A stretch of 64,000 bases of DNA from Clostridium thermarum. Lineage in GTDB: Bacteria; Bacillota; Clostridia; Clostridiales; Clostridiaceae. The notes beneath the pieces were generated by a model. The model had not been told where the DNA came from and did no database searches. It was given only the letters and a program-made list of their open reading frames with translations. The translations under genes and the position numbers were made by a program. The stretch spans positions 3,725,501-3,789,500 of the forward strand of contig NZ_CP040924.1 in assembly GCF_006351925.1 (NCBI RefSeq), in the 5' to 3' direction. Each line of letters begins with the position of its first letter. Positions within the stretch are counted from its first letter, which is position 1. Shown here piece by piece: positions 7,288 to 16,136 of the stretch.

Positions 7288-8145
7288 CTACAAAGATTTA
7301 ACTACAAATAGATATACTAAATTTACTACACACAATCCGCTCAATACCGGCCAAACTAATTTCAGCATCCACTGCCATTTAACCCTTGCAGTAATGTTAT
7401 CTGCCAGTGTTACAAACGTAAGAGTGACCAATACAACTGCTAAACCACCAAAAATATTGTTGGCAAAGAACAGAAACATCATCCCCAATAAGAGGGTATA
7501 CTCATACCAGTGTGCCAGCTCTATGAGTGCCAGGCCTATACCGGAAAACTCCGTATATATTCCTCTTACAAGCTCCTGGTGGGCTTCGTGTGAACCTGAG
7601 AAGTCAAAGGGTGACTTTTTAAACTTTATCAGCATAATTACCAGCATTGTAATAAATATTAGCGGTATATACATGATAAGCGGCTTATCAAAGCTCATAA
7701 CTCTGAAAGTTCTGAAGGAGCCGGTTACTATATAAACTCCAACAATAAAGAGGATGAGTATAGGCTCATATACGATCATATTTATTACTTCTCTTTTGCT
7801 TCCCAGCTTGCTGTAAGGTGAGCCTGTAGCAGCCGCTCCAACTATCAGAGCGATATTGCCTATAGTAAATACAAACAGTATCATCAACAGGTCCATACCC
7901 AACATAAGCATTACTACGGCGGCAACTATAAAAATCAAATAGTTCACCGCATAAAAGTTCTGAAACCTTGTAACCACTATATTTTCCTTGCTAAGTAATT
8001 TCAACAAATCATATAAGGGTTGCAGCAATGGAGGACCTACTCTGCTCTGAAGCTTGGCAGTTATTTTTCTATCCAAGCCCGTTAAAATACATCCTAAAAT
8101 TGGCGAAAGAATTACTGTAATTATAGTTATTATTAAGCTCTTCAT
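7288..8145 (-). CDS. echB: Ech hydrogenase membrane subunit B (NuoH type)
   Basis: 285 residues with about eight hydrophobic helices. The Arg/Lys-rich loop near residues 25-55 (GLDRKITAKLQSRVGPP) and the acidic loop SPFDFSGSHEAHQELVRG (about 178-195) are the landmarks of NuoH-like subunits that sit under the hydrophilic arm. It anchors the catalytic module and forms part of the ion pathway. Its start overlaps the echA stop by 4 bases. Confidence 0.92.
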   Translation of the reverse strand: MKSLIITIITVILSPILGCILTGLDRKITAKLQSRVGPPLLQPLYDLLKLLSKENIVVTRFQNFYAVNYLIFIVAAVVMLMLGMDLLMILFVFTIGNIALIVGAAATGSPYSKLGSKREVINMIVYEPILILFIVGVYIVTGSFRTFRVMSFDKPLIMYIPLIFITMLVIMLIKFKKSPFDFSGSHEAHQELVRGIYTEFSGIGLALIELAHWYEYTLLLGMMFLFFANNIFGGLAVVLVTLTFVTLADNITARVKWQWMLKLVWPVLSGLCVVNLVYLFVVKSL

Positions 8146-10070
8146 AGCAATCCTCCTATCAGCATGCTCATAAGCGCAAGTCCAGAAACTATATATGCAA
8201 AATAATTCAACTTCTGCTCGTTAAATACCCTTTCAAGGTAAAGGTTTGATACGTCGGTGTGTTCTGTGCTTCCATCGAAGGTCCTGAAACCTTTTTTACT
8301 TCCTTCTCTGTTGTTCTCTCCACACATATATACAGGTTTTATCTTTACCGGTGCTGCAACCACATACTTTATTATTGCATATATCACAATTATCACCAGT
8401 ATGGAAGCTAGGACCAAAGTATTATTAAAGGTACCGAACTCTGATATTACCTTTCCTCCGTCCACTGCCAGGGTACTCTTTTCATGCAGTATATAATTTA
8501 CTTCCGGAGATACAAGTTCATTGTATATGGGAGCCATACCTATACTTGTAGCAATAACTGAAAAACACAGTATTATTAGAGGAACATATATAGTTTTATC
8601 AGCATCCTTTGACAGGTTTAATTTCTTTATAGGTGCTGATAAAATAGCAGAAATCCAGCGGATATAATAAACATTAGTAAAAGCGCTTCCAAAGGCCAAA
8701 AGAATTACCAATGGTGGATTTACTGCAGAAGCCTCTATAGAAAGCCACTTTGTCACCAAAACCCCAAAAGGAGGTAATATCATGGATATAATACCAAAGG
8801 CCATAATCAGCGTAAGACCCGGAGCAACCTTGATAAGCCCTGTCATATCATCAATATTTCTGCTGTTTATTACATGCTCTGTTTGTCCAGTTGTCAAGAA
8901 TAGCAGGGCTTTTGATATGGCATGGAATATCAACAGTATTATTGCTGCAGATACGCCCATGGCCGTACCCATTCCTGCTGTACATATTATAAGACCTAAA
9001 TTGGATATAGTTGAATAAGCAAGCACTCTTTTAGCATTGCTTTGTGAAATAGCTATAGCGGCACATAATAAAAAGCAAAAACCACCAAACATAGCTATGG
9101 ATGTTCCAAGCCATGTTCCCGCATAGGCCGGTGAAAGTTTAATAATTAAGAATACTCCTGCCTTTACCATGGTACTGGAGTGCAACAGAGCAGAAACCGG
9201 TGTAGGCGCTACCATGGCACCTAAAAGCCAACTCTGGAAGGGAAACTGCGCACTCTTTACAAAGCCTGCCATGCAAAGCAGAAAAATCGGAATAAGGCTA
9301 AGCCCGGATAGAGCTCCTTTTTCGCTTATACCTGTTAGGGTGGTTATGCCTAACTGGCTACCTAATAAAATATTTCCTATTGAAAAGGCCAAACCTCCTA
9401 TAAGGTTTAAACCTAGAGCTCTAAACCCACTGTTAAATGCTTCTTCGTCCTGGTTATAACTGATCAAAATAAAGGAAACCAAAGTGGTAACTTCCCAAAA
9501 GAATAGTACCCAGCTTAGTGAATCACATATAACCAATGCATTCATAGCACCGATAAATTCCGCCACTACAAAGTAAAACAACCTTTGCCTGCTTTTCATA
9601 TGTCTGTGGTGCTCATATATATCCATATACCCATTGGCAAAAACAATTATTAAGGTTCCAATTATATTAATTATTGCAAGCATTACAATAGATAACTTAT
9701 CTATGTTTATAAAGGCTGAATGTTCTCCCTCAGAAAATACTACTGTATAAGTAAGCACCAGAAGTTGCAAAATACTCAAAACTAGCACAGCAAACCTTTT
9801 GTGCTTTAAGCTCACGTAAATAAAAAATATGGCAATAGCGGCTTCAAGGAATATTATTCCTGCCTCTACAGCCTTGTATAAGCTTCCATTCACCTCAAAC
9901 CTGGTTGGCCCATTTATCAGCACCATCACCGCCAGAATAGCGCAAATAACTGATAACATACAGGCTAATGGCTTATAATATCCTTTCTTTGAAACTAGAA
10001 AGACTAGCCCAACAACTACAGGTAATAGTACTAGCAAGTAAGCTGTTAACAACAATTTTATCACCTTCAT
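8142..10070 (-). CDS. echA: Ech hydrogenase membrane subunit A (NuoL-type antiporter-like)
   Basis: About 642 residues, some 15 or more hydrophobic helices. The proton-pumping core of the NuoL/MrpA family is clear: MDIYEHHRHMKSRQRLFYF, the Glu in SWVLFFWEVTTLVSF, and GFVKSAQFPFQSWLLGAM with Lys in the middle helices. It would translocate H+ or Na+ as electrons flow to protons. The start at 10070 (MKVIKLLL) gives a normal N-terminus with AAAGG just upstream; the frame runs 27 codons further into the promoter region. First gene of the operon. Confidence 0.9.
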   Translation of the reverse strand: MKVIKLLLTAYLLVLLPVVVGLVFLVSKKGYYKPLACMLSVICAILAVMVLINGPTRFEVNGSLYKAVEAGIIFLEAAIAIFFIYVSLKHKRFAVLVLSILQLLVLTYTVVFSEGEHSAFINIDKLSIVMLAIINIIGTLIIVFANGYMDIYEHHRHMKSRQRLFYFVVAEFIGAMNALVICDSLSWVLFFWEVTTLVSFILISYNQDEEAFNSGFRALGLNLIGGLAFSIGNILLGSQLGITTLTGISEKGALSGLSLIPIFLLCMAGFVKSAQFPFQSWLLGAMVAPTPVSALLHSSTMVKAGVFLIIKLSPAYAGTWLGTSIAMFGGFCFLLCAAIAISQSNAKRVLAYSTISNLGLIICTAGMGTAMGVSAAIILLIFHAISKALLFLTTGQTEHVINSRNIDDMTGLIKVAPGLTLIMAFGIISMILPPFGVLVTKWLSIEASAVNPPLVILLAFGSAFTNVYYIRWISAILSAPIKKLNLSKDADKTIYVPLIILCFSVIATSIGMAPIYNELVSPEVNYILHEKSTLAVDGGKVISEFGTFNNTLVLASILVIIVIYAIIKYVVAAPVKIKPVYMCGENNREGSKKGFRTFDGSTEHTDVSNLYLERVFNEQKLNYFAYIVSGLALMSMLIGGLL

Positions 10071-10122
10071 ACCTTTCAAAACTTTAATATTAATAATACT
10101 ACGATTATAACAAACCACATTA

Positions 10123-10151
10123 ATGATATGCCTTTCCCAAAGGATAATCAA
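10123..10151 (-). promoter_or_regulatory. Candidate promoter of the ech operon
   Basis: On the minus strand TTGATT (10146-10151) and TATCAT (10123-10128) are 17 bases apart. The spacer contains the inverted repeat CCTTTGGGAAAGG (10131-10143), which could bind a regulator. A leader of about 50 bases separates this from the echA start. Confidence 0.4.
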
Positions 10152-10293
10152 ACTAGTTATGGAAAGAAATATTGCTTATTATGCCATAATATGTCTAATA
10201 ATCTCCGAATACTTGTGAATTTCTTAACTTTTTAAAGAAATTTGATTAGTTGGAATGTGGTGAAAATTCTCACTTAAGTATTATACGCGAAAA

Positions 10294-10324
10294 GTAATGC
10301 AGGGCATTCACTGCCCTGCATTAC
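10294..10324 (-). terminator. Terminator of the DUF1919 gene
   Basis: A 12-bp perfect stem, GTAATGCAGGGC (10294-10305) and GCCCTGCATTAC (10313-10324), with a 7-base loop and CTTTT after it on the minus strand. It starts at the DUF1919 stop codon. Confidence 0.75.
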
Positions 10325-10788
10325 TAACCAGCGTTTAGCCACCTAACTACATCGAATTCTTCTTGATTATTCCGTATGGCTATTTTTCTTTTATATTCAA
10401 GCTTTTCAAATTCTGCAGCTTCACTCTCATCGTTTACCGTCATCTTAACAAATAAATTATCCCAGTTTATCCTTTTGAGCCTTCTTCTCCACTTTTCATC
10501 TGCCTCTTCAGCAGACTTATAGCCTTTAAAATATATGAGTATATCACCTAAAACCGCTATAGGAAACCCTAACTCTTCTATCCTTAAAAAGACCAGTTCA
10601 TTCTCTAAAAGATAAAACTTTAGATTCTTCAGCAGCTTTAAATAATCCTTTGGATTAATTATCAACCAAATAAAAGGAGAATTGTATTTCAAGTCAAATT
10701 TTTTATAGATATAGCCTCCCCAGTAGTCATCAGAAATCAATGTAAAGTCTTTATTCAACAGTACCTTCTTACGATCTTCTTCCATCAT
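10324..10788 (-). CDS. DUF1919 family protein, short at the C-terminus
   Basis: 154 residues. KDFTLISDDYWGGYIYKKF (about residues 13-31), the YLKLLKNLKFYL segment and KWRRRLKRINWDNLFVK are typical of DUF1919, a family found in polysaccharide biosynthesis loci and probably linked to glycan modification; the reaction is unknown. Family members usually continue some tens of residues beyond the point where this one stops, so it is a natural short form or has lost its C-terminus. GGTGAC precedes a double ATG. No other polysaccharide gene lies nearby, and the insertion sequence upstream may have separated it from its original context. Confidence 0.65.
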   Translation of the reverse strand: MMEEDRKKVLLNKDFTLISDDYWGGYIYKKFDLKYNSPFIWLIINPKDYLKLLKNLKFYLLENELVFLRIEELGFPIAVLGDILIYFKGYKSAEEADEKWRRRLKRINWDNLFVKMTVNDESEAAEFEKLEYKRKIAIRNNQEEFDVVRWLNAG

Positions 10789-11035
10789 TTAAAGTCACCT
10801 CGGTAACCAATGAACCTTCTGCTTCCCGTTTCCTACCTTTATACATTTCTTTGTTTCACCCTTTTTATATGGAGTTTTTTTAGTTCTTTAGCTTAAACAC
10901 TTATTATTGATTACTATATATTATGACTTACAGTAACCCTAAGTTACAGTGACGTCTCCCACTACCATGCAACAAATTACCATCAATATTAACAAAATAG
11001 GATAAGAAATATCTTTTATAAATTTTATTATATGA
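10789..11035. other. Gene-free spacer upstream of the insertion sequence
   Basis: No convincing coding frame. The only structure seen is the direct repeat at 10928-10953. The left part presumably contains the promoter of the DUF1919 gene. Confidence 0.4.
10928..10953. promoter_or_regulatory. Orphan operator-like direct repeat
   Basis: TTACAGTAAC (10928-10937) and TTACAGTGAC (10944-10953) are direct repeats with a 16-base period. GTAAC-N5-GTTAC (10933-10947) also forms an inverted repeat between them. This looks like a two-site regulator target, but the nearest genes are DUF1919 and the insertion sequence. Confidence 0.35.
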
Positions 11036-11133
11036 GGAAATTGCACAATTAAACTTCCTCAATTATATTTAAAAATCATTACTTTTTGTTAATAATTAAC
11101 TATTTTGTTCAGAAAAAGATAATAGCAAAGCCA

Positions 11134-11149
11134 AGGTGCTATTGCACCT
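11134..11149 (-). terminator. Hairpin downstream of the transposase
   Basis: AGGTGC (11134-11139) pairs with GCACCT (11144-11149) around TATT. The downstream minus-strand sequence becomes T-rich after about 20 bases, so termination would be weak. Confidence 0.4.
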
Positions 11150-11175
11150 GTGGATAACTTTTAAAACTAATAAAT

Positions 11176-12402
11176 TTATCCTGCTTGCTTTAAATTTAAG
11201 TCGTTAGACTTCTGATTAACAGCAATAGTGCCTGCTACTAAAGCCATACAGTTTAGTAGAGCTACAACTTTTGCTTTTCTAATACCTGCTGAACGCAGAT
11301 TATTAACATTTAGGTACTCTTTCAATCTTGAGTTACACCTCTCGATAGAGGTGCGTTGATTATAGAGTTTTTGCCAATCTTCACTGCTCCTAAGAGGATA
11401 AGAGTAATACCTATTATTCTCTTTATAGTTTACCTTTAGGCAAAATCCATAGTTTGAATTGCTACAATGCTTTGTTCCAAATGGACAATTAACCTTACCG
11501 GTTGCTTGGGGACATCTAAATTTAAGGTAGTCACCATCTTTTCCCCAGTAAGTTAATGGATATCCCATTGAGCATATGGGTTCAAACTTCTCATTAAATC
11601 CTTCTGGTGGAGCATACTGTGCCCTAGGATTGTAAGCTATAATTGGTTGTGCTTTAACATCGTGAGTAACATAATCATAAATCTTTTGAAAATCATAACC
11701 TTTATCCATAATAAAATGCTTAGGACTCAAAACTCCAGAGTAGTTGGTGATGAACTTTTTTATCAGCGGAATAGCTAAATCTCCATCACTATAACTAGCG
11801 GGAGATAGCAATATGCTTAAGGGTAGTTCACTCTTGCAATCTGCCAGTATGTGAAGCTTAAATCCGAACCAACGTATTTTATTACCATCAGTATCGTTCT
11901 TAGCTCCCCAGTTTGGAGAAACAGCATCATTCTTAAGTTTGGATTTAGGTCTAGCTTTTTCAAAAGAATCAATTTTAGTAGAATCGATTGCTACATTTGA
12001 ACCATCAACAATTCCTATACTAATGGCCTTTTTAACTAAACAATCGAAGTCATATTCCAATGAAGGTATTTTGGATAGCTTAGTTAAAAATCTACTAAAG
12101 GTTGATGCTGAAGGTGTTTTCTCTAAAATGTTAAAACCACAATTATACCTAAATATAGGATCAGTCTTAAGTCTATCGACTAACTTATTAAAATATTTAA
12201 TTTTTTCAACTTGCATAGCAACTAAAGCATACAATAGTGCTAGCTCATTATGCCCTTTCGGGCCACGCGTAGCGTGTAGCTGGGCTAAACCATTTAATAC
12301 ATTTGAAAAATCTAGTTGGGCTAGAATTAATTCAAGCCTAGTTTTAGGTTGTAATTTTATTATTTCTTCAAAGGAAAATAGGCATTCTTGTCGAATATAC
12401 AT
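11176..12402 (-). CDS. DDE transposase (IS4/IS5-superfamily-like)
   Basis: 408 residues, apparently intact. An N-terminal DUF772-like helical domain (about residues 15-110, with GPKGHNELALLYALVAMQ) precedes an RNase H-like catalytic domain. The DDE triad can be read as Asp in VAIDSTKID, Asp in HFIMDKGYD and Glu in SIERCNSRLKEY. A Cys-rich insert (CPQATGKVNCPFGTKHC) lies between the second Asp and the Glu. GAGGAG precedes the ATG. The intact frame suggests a recent or still active element. The exact IS family needs a database comparison. Confidence 0.85.
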   Translation of the reverse strand: MYIRQECLFSFEEIIKLQPKTRLELILAQLDFSNVLNGLAQLHATRGPKGHNELALLYALVAMQVEKIKYFNKLVDRLKTDPIFRYNCGFNILEKTPSASTFSRFLTKLSKIPSLEYDFDCLVKKAISIGIVDGSNVAIDSTKIDSFEKARPKSKLKNDAVSPNWGAKNDTDGNKIRWFGFKLHILADCKSELPLSILLSPASYSDGDLAIPLIKKFITNYSGVLSPKHFIMDKGYDFQKIYDYVTHDVKAQPIIAYNPRAQYAPPEGFNEKFEPICSMGYPLTYWGKDGDYLKFRCPQATGKVNCPFGTKHCSNSNYGFCLKVNYKENNRYYSYPLRSSEDWQKLYNQRTSIERCNSRLKEYLNVNNLRSAGIRKAKVVALLNCMALVAGTIAVNQKSNDLNLKQAG

Positions 12403-12609
12403 AAGTATTCACTCCTCTTTGTTGTGTATTTTTGGTGATACTTAAATATTCGACATTTTGGGGTGAATTTCCTTTTTGAATAATAAAAAAGTTAGTAAAA
12501 TCAATGATTATAAAATATGAAATTTACTCATATACTTACCATACGGAAAATATTAATCAAAACGAGGTTAATTTTATTTTATACCCCAATAAAGACAAGA
12601 TAATGAAAT

Positions 12610-12652
12610 GGGACGTTTTGCTTGTCACCTTCCGATGAAGTCAAAACATCCC
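12610..12652 (-). terminator. Terminator of the hydratase gene
   Basis: GGGACGTTTTG (12610-12620) pairs with CAAAACATCCC (12642-12652), with a G-U pair on the minus strand. An inner CTTC-CGAT-GAAG hairpin sits in the loop. It begins 8 bases after the hydratase stop. Confidence 0.65.
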
Positions 12653-12659
12653 TCTCCTA

Positions 12660-15011
12660 TTACTTAGCGTAATAGTTAATTAAGCTACCTGCCAGAATAA
12701 TGTCTCTCTCGTCCTTAGTAAGCCCCTTAACCTGAAGCTTAATAGTCTTCTTGCCACCACTTCTAATGACAACAGCCTCCATCTCTTCTTGTCCATTTAA
12801 TATAACTTCTCTTATGCCTTTAACAAAGATATAGTCACCTACTTGGAAATCTCTATCCTCACCGTCTGGTATCACGAAAGGAATCATCCCCCAGTTGATA
12901 AGATTGCTTCTATATCTCTTTGTTGCGTATTCCTCTGCTATATTGGCAAAGCCCCCTAATACCTTTTGACAGGAAGCTGCCTGCTCTCTGGCAGAACCGT
13001 CCCCAGGTTTTACGGCATAGATTACGCTGCCAAACTGAGTATTTTTAATAAGGCTTTCTATTTCCCGTTCAGACTTATTTTCTCCTGTAGCCTGAAGTAA
13101 TACATTTTTAAGCTCTTCTATACCGTCAAAACTTCCATTACCCCCTTCTGCAAAAGCTTGTCTAAACTTTTCTACCGCTTGAACACCTTTAGCTCTTTCA
13201 ACATACTGAGGATCCTTTCTGGATAGGGCGAACTCTGCCAGCTTCAATGGGTTTGATCTGTAGGAAGAAGTCTCACCGGAGGGGATAAGTTCGTCCGTAG
13301 TAGTTACCGGGTCTGTTATTACAGAAACCATCTTCAATAGGATATTTTCTGTCAAAGCAGACATCTTCGGCCAATCTGCTATATTAGGACCATATTTCAG
13401 TTCCTCATGGGCCTTAGGAGCCTTATAGCCGTTATAAACCCTGTTGCTGTATACTTTAGAATTAAAGCTATACTTCACATCTATCTCAGGAATATCTACT
13501 TCAGTTGCAGGAGTTAATACCCCACCGTTTGCCGCAGTGGCAGCTATAGATAAGGCATCCATCAATGCCACAGAAGCAATTTGTCCTGCCCCCGGCTTAG
13601 AGCCTTCTCTATTGGGGAAGTTTCTGGTGGTATGTCTTATGCTTAGGCCATTATTTGCTGGCACGTCTCCTGCTCCAAAGCATGGTCCGCAAAAGGCTGT
13701 TTTGACAATTGAACCGGCCTGCATAAGTTGTCCAATAGCACCATTCTTAATTAGTTCCATATATATTGGCTGGCTGGCAGGATATACACTTAAATTAAAA
13801 TAGTCACTGCCTACGGATTTCTGGTCTAATATGGCTGCTGCCTTTACTATATTTTCAAAGGTTCCACCTGAGCAGCCTGCTATTATACCTTGATCCACCA
13901 TTATTTTGCCGTCTACTATCTTATCTGTAAGCTTAAACTTAATTGCAGGATTATCTATCTGTTTCTGGCATTCTTCTTCTACAGCTTTTAATATATCTGC
14001 AGCATTTTTGTTTAGGTCTGCAATGCTGTATACATTACTTGGATGGAAAGGAAGGGCAATCATAGGCTCTACCTTGCTCAAATCCACTTTAATTATTCCG
14101 TCATAATAAGCTACTACTCCCGGCTCAAGTGCAGCATAGTCTTGCGGACGTCCATGAGTGATGTAGTATTCCTGAACCTTTTCGTCGGTGATCCAAATGG
14201 AGCTCAAACAGGTTGTTTCAGTAGTCATTACATCTATACCGTTTCTATAATCCACTGAAAGGTTAGCTATTCCCGGTCCCACAAATTCCATAACTTTATT
14301 CTTAACGAAACCATTACTAAATACAGCTCCAATTATACTTAGAGCTACATCCTGTGGACCCACCCCTCTTTTGGGCTGTCCTTCTAAATACACAGCAATA
14401 ACTTCCGGTCTGACAATATCGTAGGTCTTTCCTAACAGCTGTTTAACTAACTCCGGCCCACCTTCTCCTACCGCCATAGTTCCAAGTGCACCGTAGCGGG
14501 TATGGCTGTCAGAGCCTAAGATCATCTTTCCGCAGCCGGCCATCATTTCTCTCATATACTGGTGTATAACTGCCAGATGAGCTGGTACGTATATGCCACC
14601 ATACTTTTTAGCTGCAGAAAGACCAAAATTATGATCATCCTCATTTATGGTTCCACCAACGGCACATAAGCTGTTGTGGCAGTTTGTCAGTACATAGGGA
14701 ATGGGAAACTCCTTAAGTCCGCTGGCCTTAGCTGTTTGTATTATGCCTACATAGGTTATATCATGGGATGCCATGGCATCAAATTTTATTCTCAGATTAT
14801 TTGTATCTCTTGAAGAATTATGCTTTGTTAAGATTTCATAGGCCATTGTGTTTTTCGCTGCTTCCTTGTCTACAACAAGAGCCTTTAAGTCTACATCTTC
14901 ACCATAGGCCTTTAATTGATTATCCAAGGACTCCAGTGATATTTCATCCTCATAGCCCAATATTGTTTTACCTCTATATAGGTATGCCCCCTTTTTAATT
15001 ACCTCTACCAT
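12660..15011 (-). CDS. Aconitase-family hydratase (YbhJ-like, substrate unknown)
   Basis: About 783 residues of the aconitase superfamily. Cluster cysteines are visible in [17 protein letters not shown] and [10 protein letters not shown], with the active-site [12 protein letters not shown] stretch near residue 170 and a C-terminal swivel domain containing the [14 protein letters not shown] loop. The family includes aconitase, isopropylmalate and homoaconitate isomerases and uncharacterised hydratases such as E. coli YbhJ, which this resembles by eye. The true substrate is not evident. The ATG at 15011 follows GGGGG by 8 bases. A LysR gene is divergent, so substrate or product may be its effector. 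No citrate synthase or isocitrate dehydrogenase is nearby. Confidence 0.75.
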   Translation of the reverse strand: MVEVIKKGAYLYRGKTILGYEDEISLESLDNQLKAYGEDVDLKALVVDKEAAKNTMAYEILTKHNSSRDTNNLRIKFDAMASHDITYVGIIQTAKASGLKEFPIPYVLTNCHNSLCAVGGTINEDDHNFGLSAAKKYGGIYVPAHLAVIHQYMREMMAGCGKMILGSDSHTRYGALGTMAVGEGGPELVKQLLGKTYDIVRPEVIAVYLEGQPKRGVGPQDVALSIIGAVFSNGFVKNKVMEFVGPGIANLSVDYRNGIDVMTTETTCLSSIWITDEKVQEYYITHGRPQDYAALEPGVVAYYDGIIKVDLSKVEPMIALPFHPSNVYSIADLNKNAADILKAVEEECQKQIDNPAIKFKLTDKIVDGKIMVDQGIIAGCSGGTFENIVKAAAILDQKSVGSDYFNLSVYPASQPIYMELIKNGAIGQLMQAGSIVKTAFCGPCFGAGDVPANNGLSIRHTTRNFPNREGSKPGAGQIASVALMDALSIAATAANGGVLTPATEVDIPEIDVKYSFNSKVYSNRVYNGYKAPKAHEELKYGPNIADWPKMSALTENILLKMVSVITDPVTTTDELIPSGETSSYRSNPLKLAEFALSRKDPQYVERAKGVQAVEKFRQAFAEGGNGSFDGIEELKNVLLQATGENKSEREIESLIKNTQFGSVIYAVKPGDGSAREQAASCQKVLGGFANIAEEYATKRYRSNLINWGMIPFVIPDGEDRDFQVGDYIFVKGIREVILNGQEEMEAVVIRSGGKKTIKLQVKGLTKDERDIILAGSLINYYAK

Positions 15012-15091
15012 TTGCTTTACCCCCAATATTTAAAGTCATATACACCAGTATATCACAAAGTATATATACAAATAATATCTAAAAAGTATAT

Positions 15092-15116
15092 AATTTATAT
15101 GACATAGATATAAATT
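15092..15116. promoter_or_regulatory. Perfect inverted repeat, candidate LysR operator
   Basis: AATTTATAT (15092-15100) and ATATAAATT (15108-15116) form a 9-bp perfect inverted repeat with a 7-base spacer. It overlaps a TATAAT-like -10 (15088-15093) and ends next to the lysR ribosome site, in the 116-base region between two divergent genes. This is the usual place and shape of a LysR autoregulatory site. Confidence 0.55.
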
Positions 15117-15127
15117 GGAGGATATAT

Positions 15128-16006
15128 ATGGACATAAGGCAACTTACTTATTTTATAGCAATTGCAGAAGAAGGAAGTATTTCAAGAGCAGCAGAAAGGC
15201 TTCATATAGCCCAACCTCCACTGAGTCAGCAGCTAAAGCTTCTTGAAGAGGAGCTTGGTATAAGATTGGTGGAAAGATCTACCCGAAAACTTGAACTGAC
15301 TGAGGCCGGAAAGGCACTGCAGCACCGTTCAAAGCAAGTATTAGAGCTTTTGGAAACCTCCCTGAAGGAAGTAAGAGACATCGCTGAAGGCCTTCAAGGG
15401 CGATTGTCTATAGGTACCGTATCCTCAGCTGGGGCTACTTTACTTCCCGATATAATTCGCAGTTTTCACAAAACCTATCCGTGCATAGATTTTGAAATAT
15501 TTGACGAGGATACAAGCAAAATAATAGAATTACTGGACCACGGAGTTATTGATATAGGCATCATAAGAACCCCCTTTGATTTGGAGAAGTTTGAGTCTAT
15601 AGCTCTACCTAAAGACCCAATGGCAGCAGTTAGCCTCTCAGCCTGGAGTGATGATAAGCCTACTTTACTTTTGAAGGATTTAATAAACAAACCACTTATC
15701 GTCCAAAGACGAAATGAAAAGATTATAACAGAGCTCTGTTTAAAAGCAGGCTTTAACCCAAGAATACTCTGCAGAAGCAACGATGTAAGAACCATTCTGC
15801 TTTGGGCAAGTACAGGCCTTGGAACTGCTATTGTCCCTAAAAATTGTGTAAATCTCATACCGGATACCAACTTAAACTATAAGGAGCTGGCGGAGCCTTC
15901 ACTAATGACAGGTACTGCTGTAATCTGGCCTAAGCAACGTTATATTTCCTCTGCCGCCAGGCATTTCCTGGAGGCCTTTAAAAGCACACAGTGCCAACAT
16001 ATATAG
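15128..16006 (+). CDS. LysR-family transcriptional regulator
   Basis: 292 residues. The winged helix-turn-helix is at residues 1-60 (DIRQLTYFIAIAEEGSISRA, then LHIAQPPLSQQLKLLEEELG), followed by a linker helix and a periplasmic-binding-like effector domain (about 90-290). It is divergent from the aconitase-family hydratase across a 116-base region containing a perfect inverted repeat, so it most likely controls that gene and itself. A TTGGAGG site precedes the ATG. The effector is unknown; by analogy with aconitase regulators a tri- or dicarboxylate is plausible. Confidence 0.9.
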   Translation: MDIRQLTYFIAIAEEGSISRAAERLHIAQPPLSQQLKLLEEELGIRLVERSTRKLELTEAGKALQHRSKQVLELLETSLKEVRDIAEGLQGRLSIGTVSSAGATLLPDIIRSFHKTYPCIDFEIFDEDTSKIIELLDHGVIDIGIIRTPFDLEKFESIALPKDPMAAVSLSAWSDDKPTLLLKDLINKPLIVQRRNEKIITELCLKAGFNPRILCRSNDVRTILLWASTGLGTAIVPKNCVNLIPDTNLNYKELAEPSLMTGTAVIWPKQRYISSAARHFLEAFKSTQCQHI

Positions 16007-16136
16007 AGGTTTTACCATATATTTACTTGCGGTTGTGATAAATTCGAATATATTGTATTATAGAGATGAACATTATGAAGAAAGGTCTTTAATAAGGCAC
16101 TTTTAGACTATAAATAGGAAACGGAGTAGATATAAG

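Larger units (their letters stand above)
11036..12472 (-). mobile_element. Insertion sequence with one DDE transposase
   Basis: The transposase gene lies within about 1.4 kb. The proposed ends rest on a short match: AGGAAATT at 11035-11042 and its complement at 12466-12473, followed by CAC on both sides. No target-site duplication was recognised, so the ends are tentative. The element lies in the gap between the DUF1919 gene and the hydratase and disrupts no recognisable gene. Confidence 0.45.

Noticed and set aside
10123..10151. Rex redox-regulator site at the ech promoter
   Set aside because: The dyad CCTTTGGGAAAGG does not match the TTGTTAA-type Rex consensus.
12055..12445. Plus-strand frame opposite the transposase, as a possible second IS gene
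   Set aside because: No ribosome site and the translation is an antisense shadow of the transposase; single-gene IS is the simpler reading.
11020..12480. Target-site duplication around the insertion sequence
   Set aside because: Flanks beyond the tentative ends do not repeat convincingly, so no duplication is claimed.
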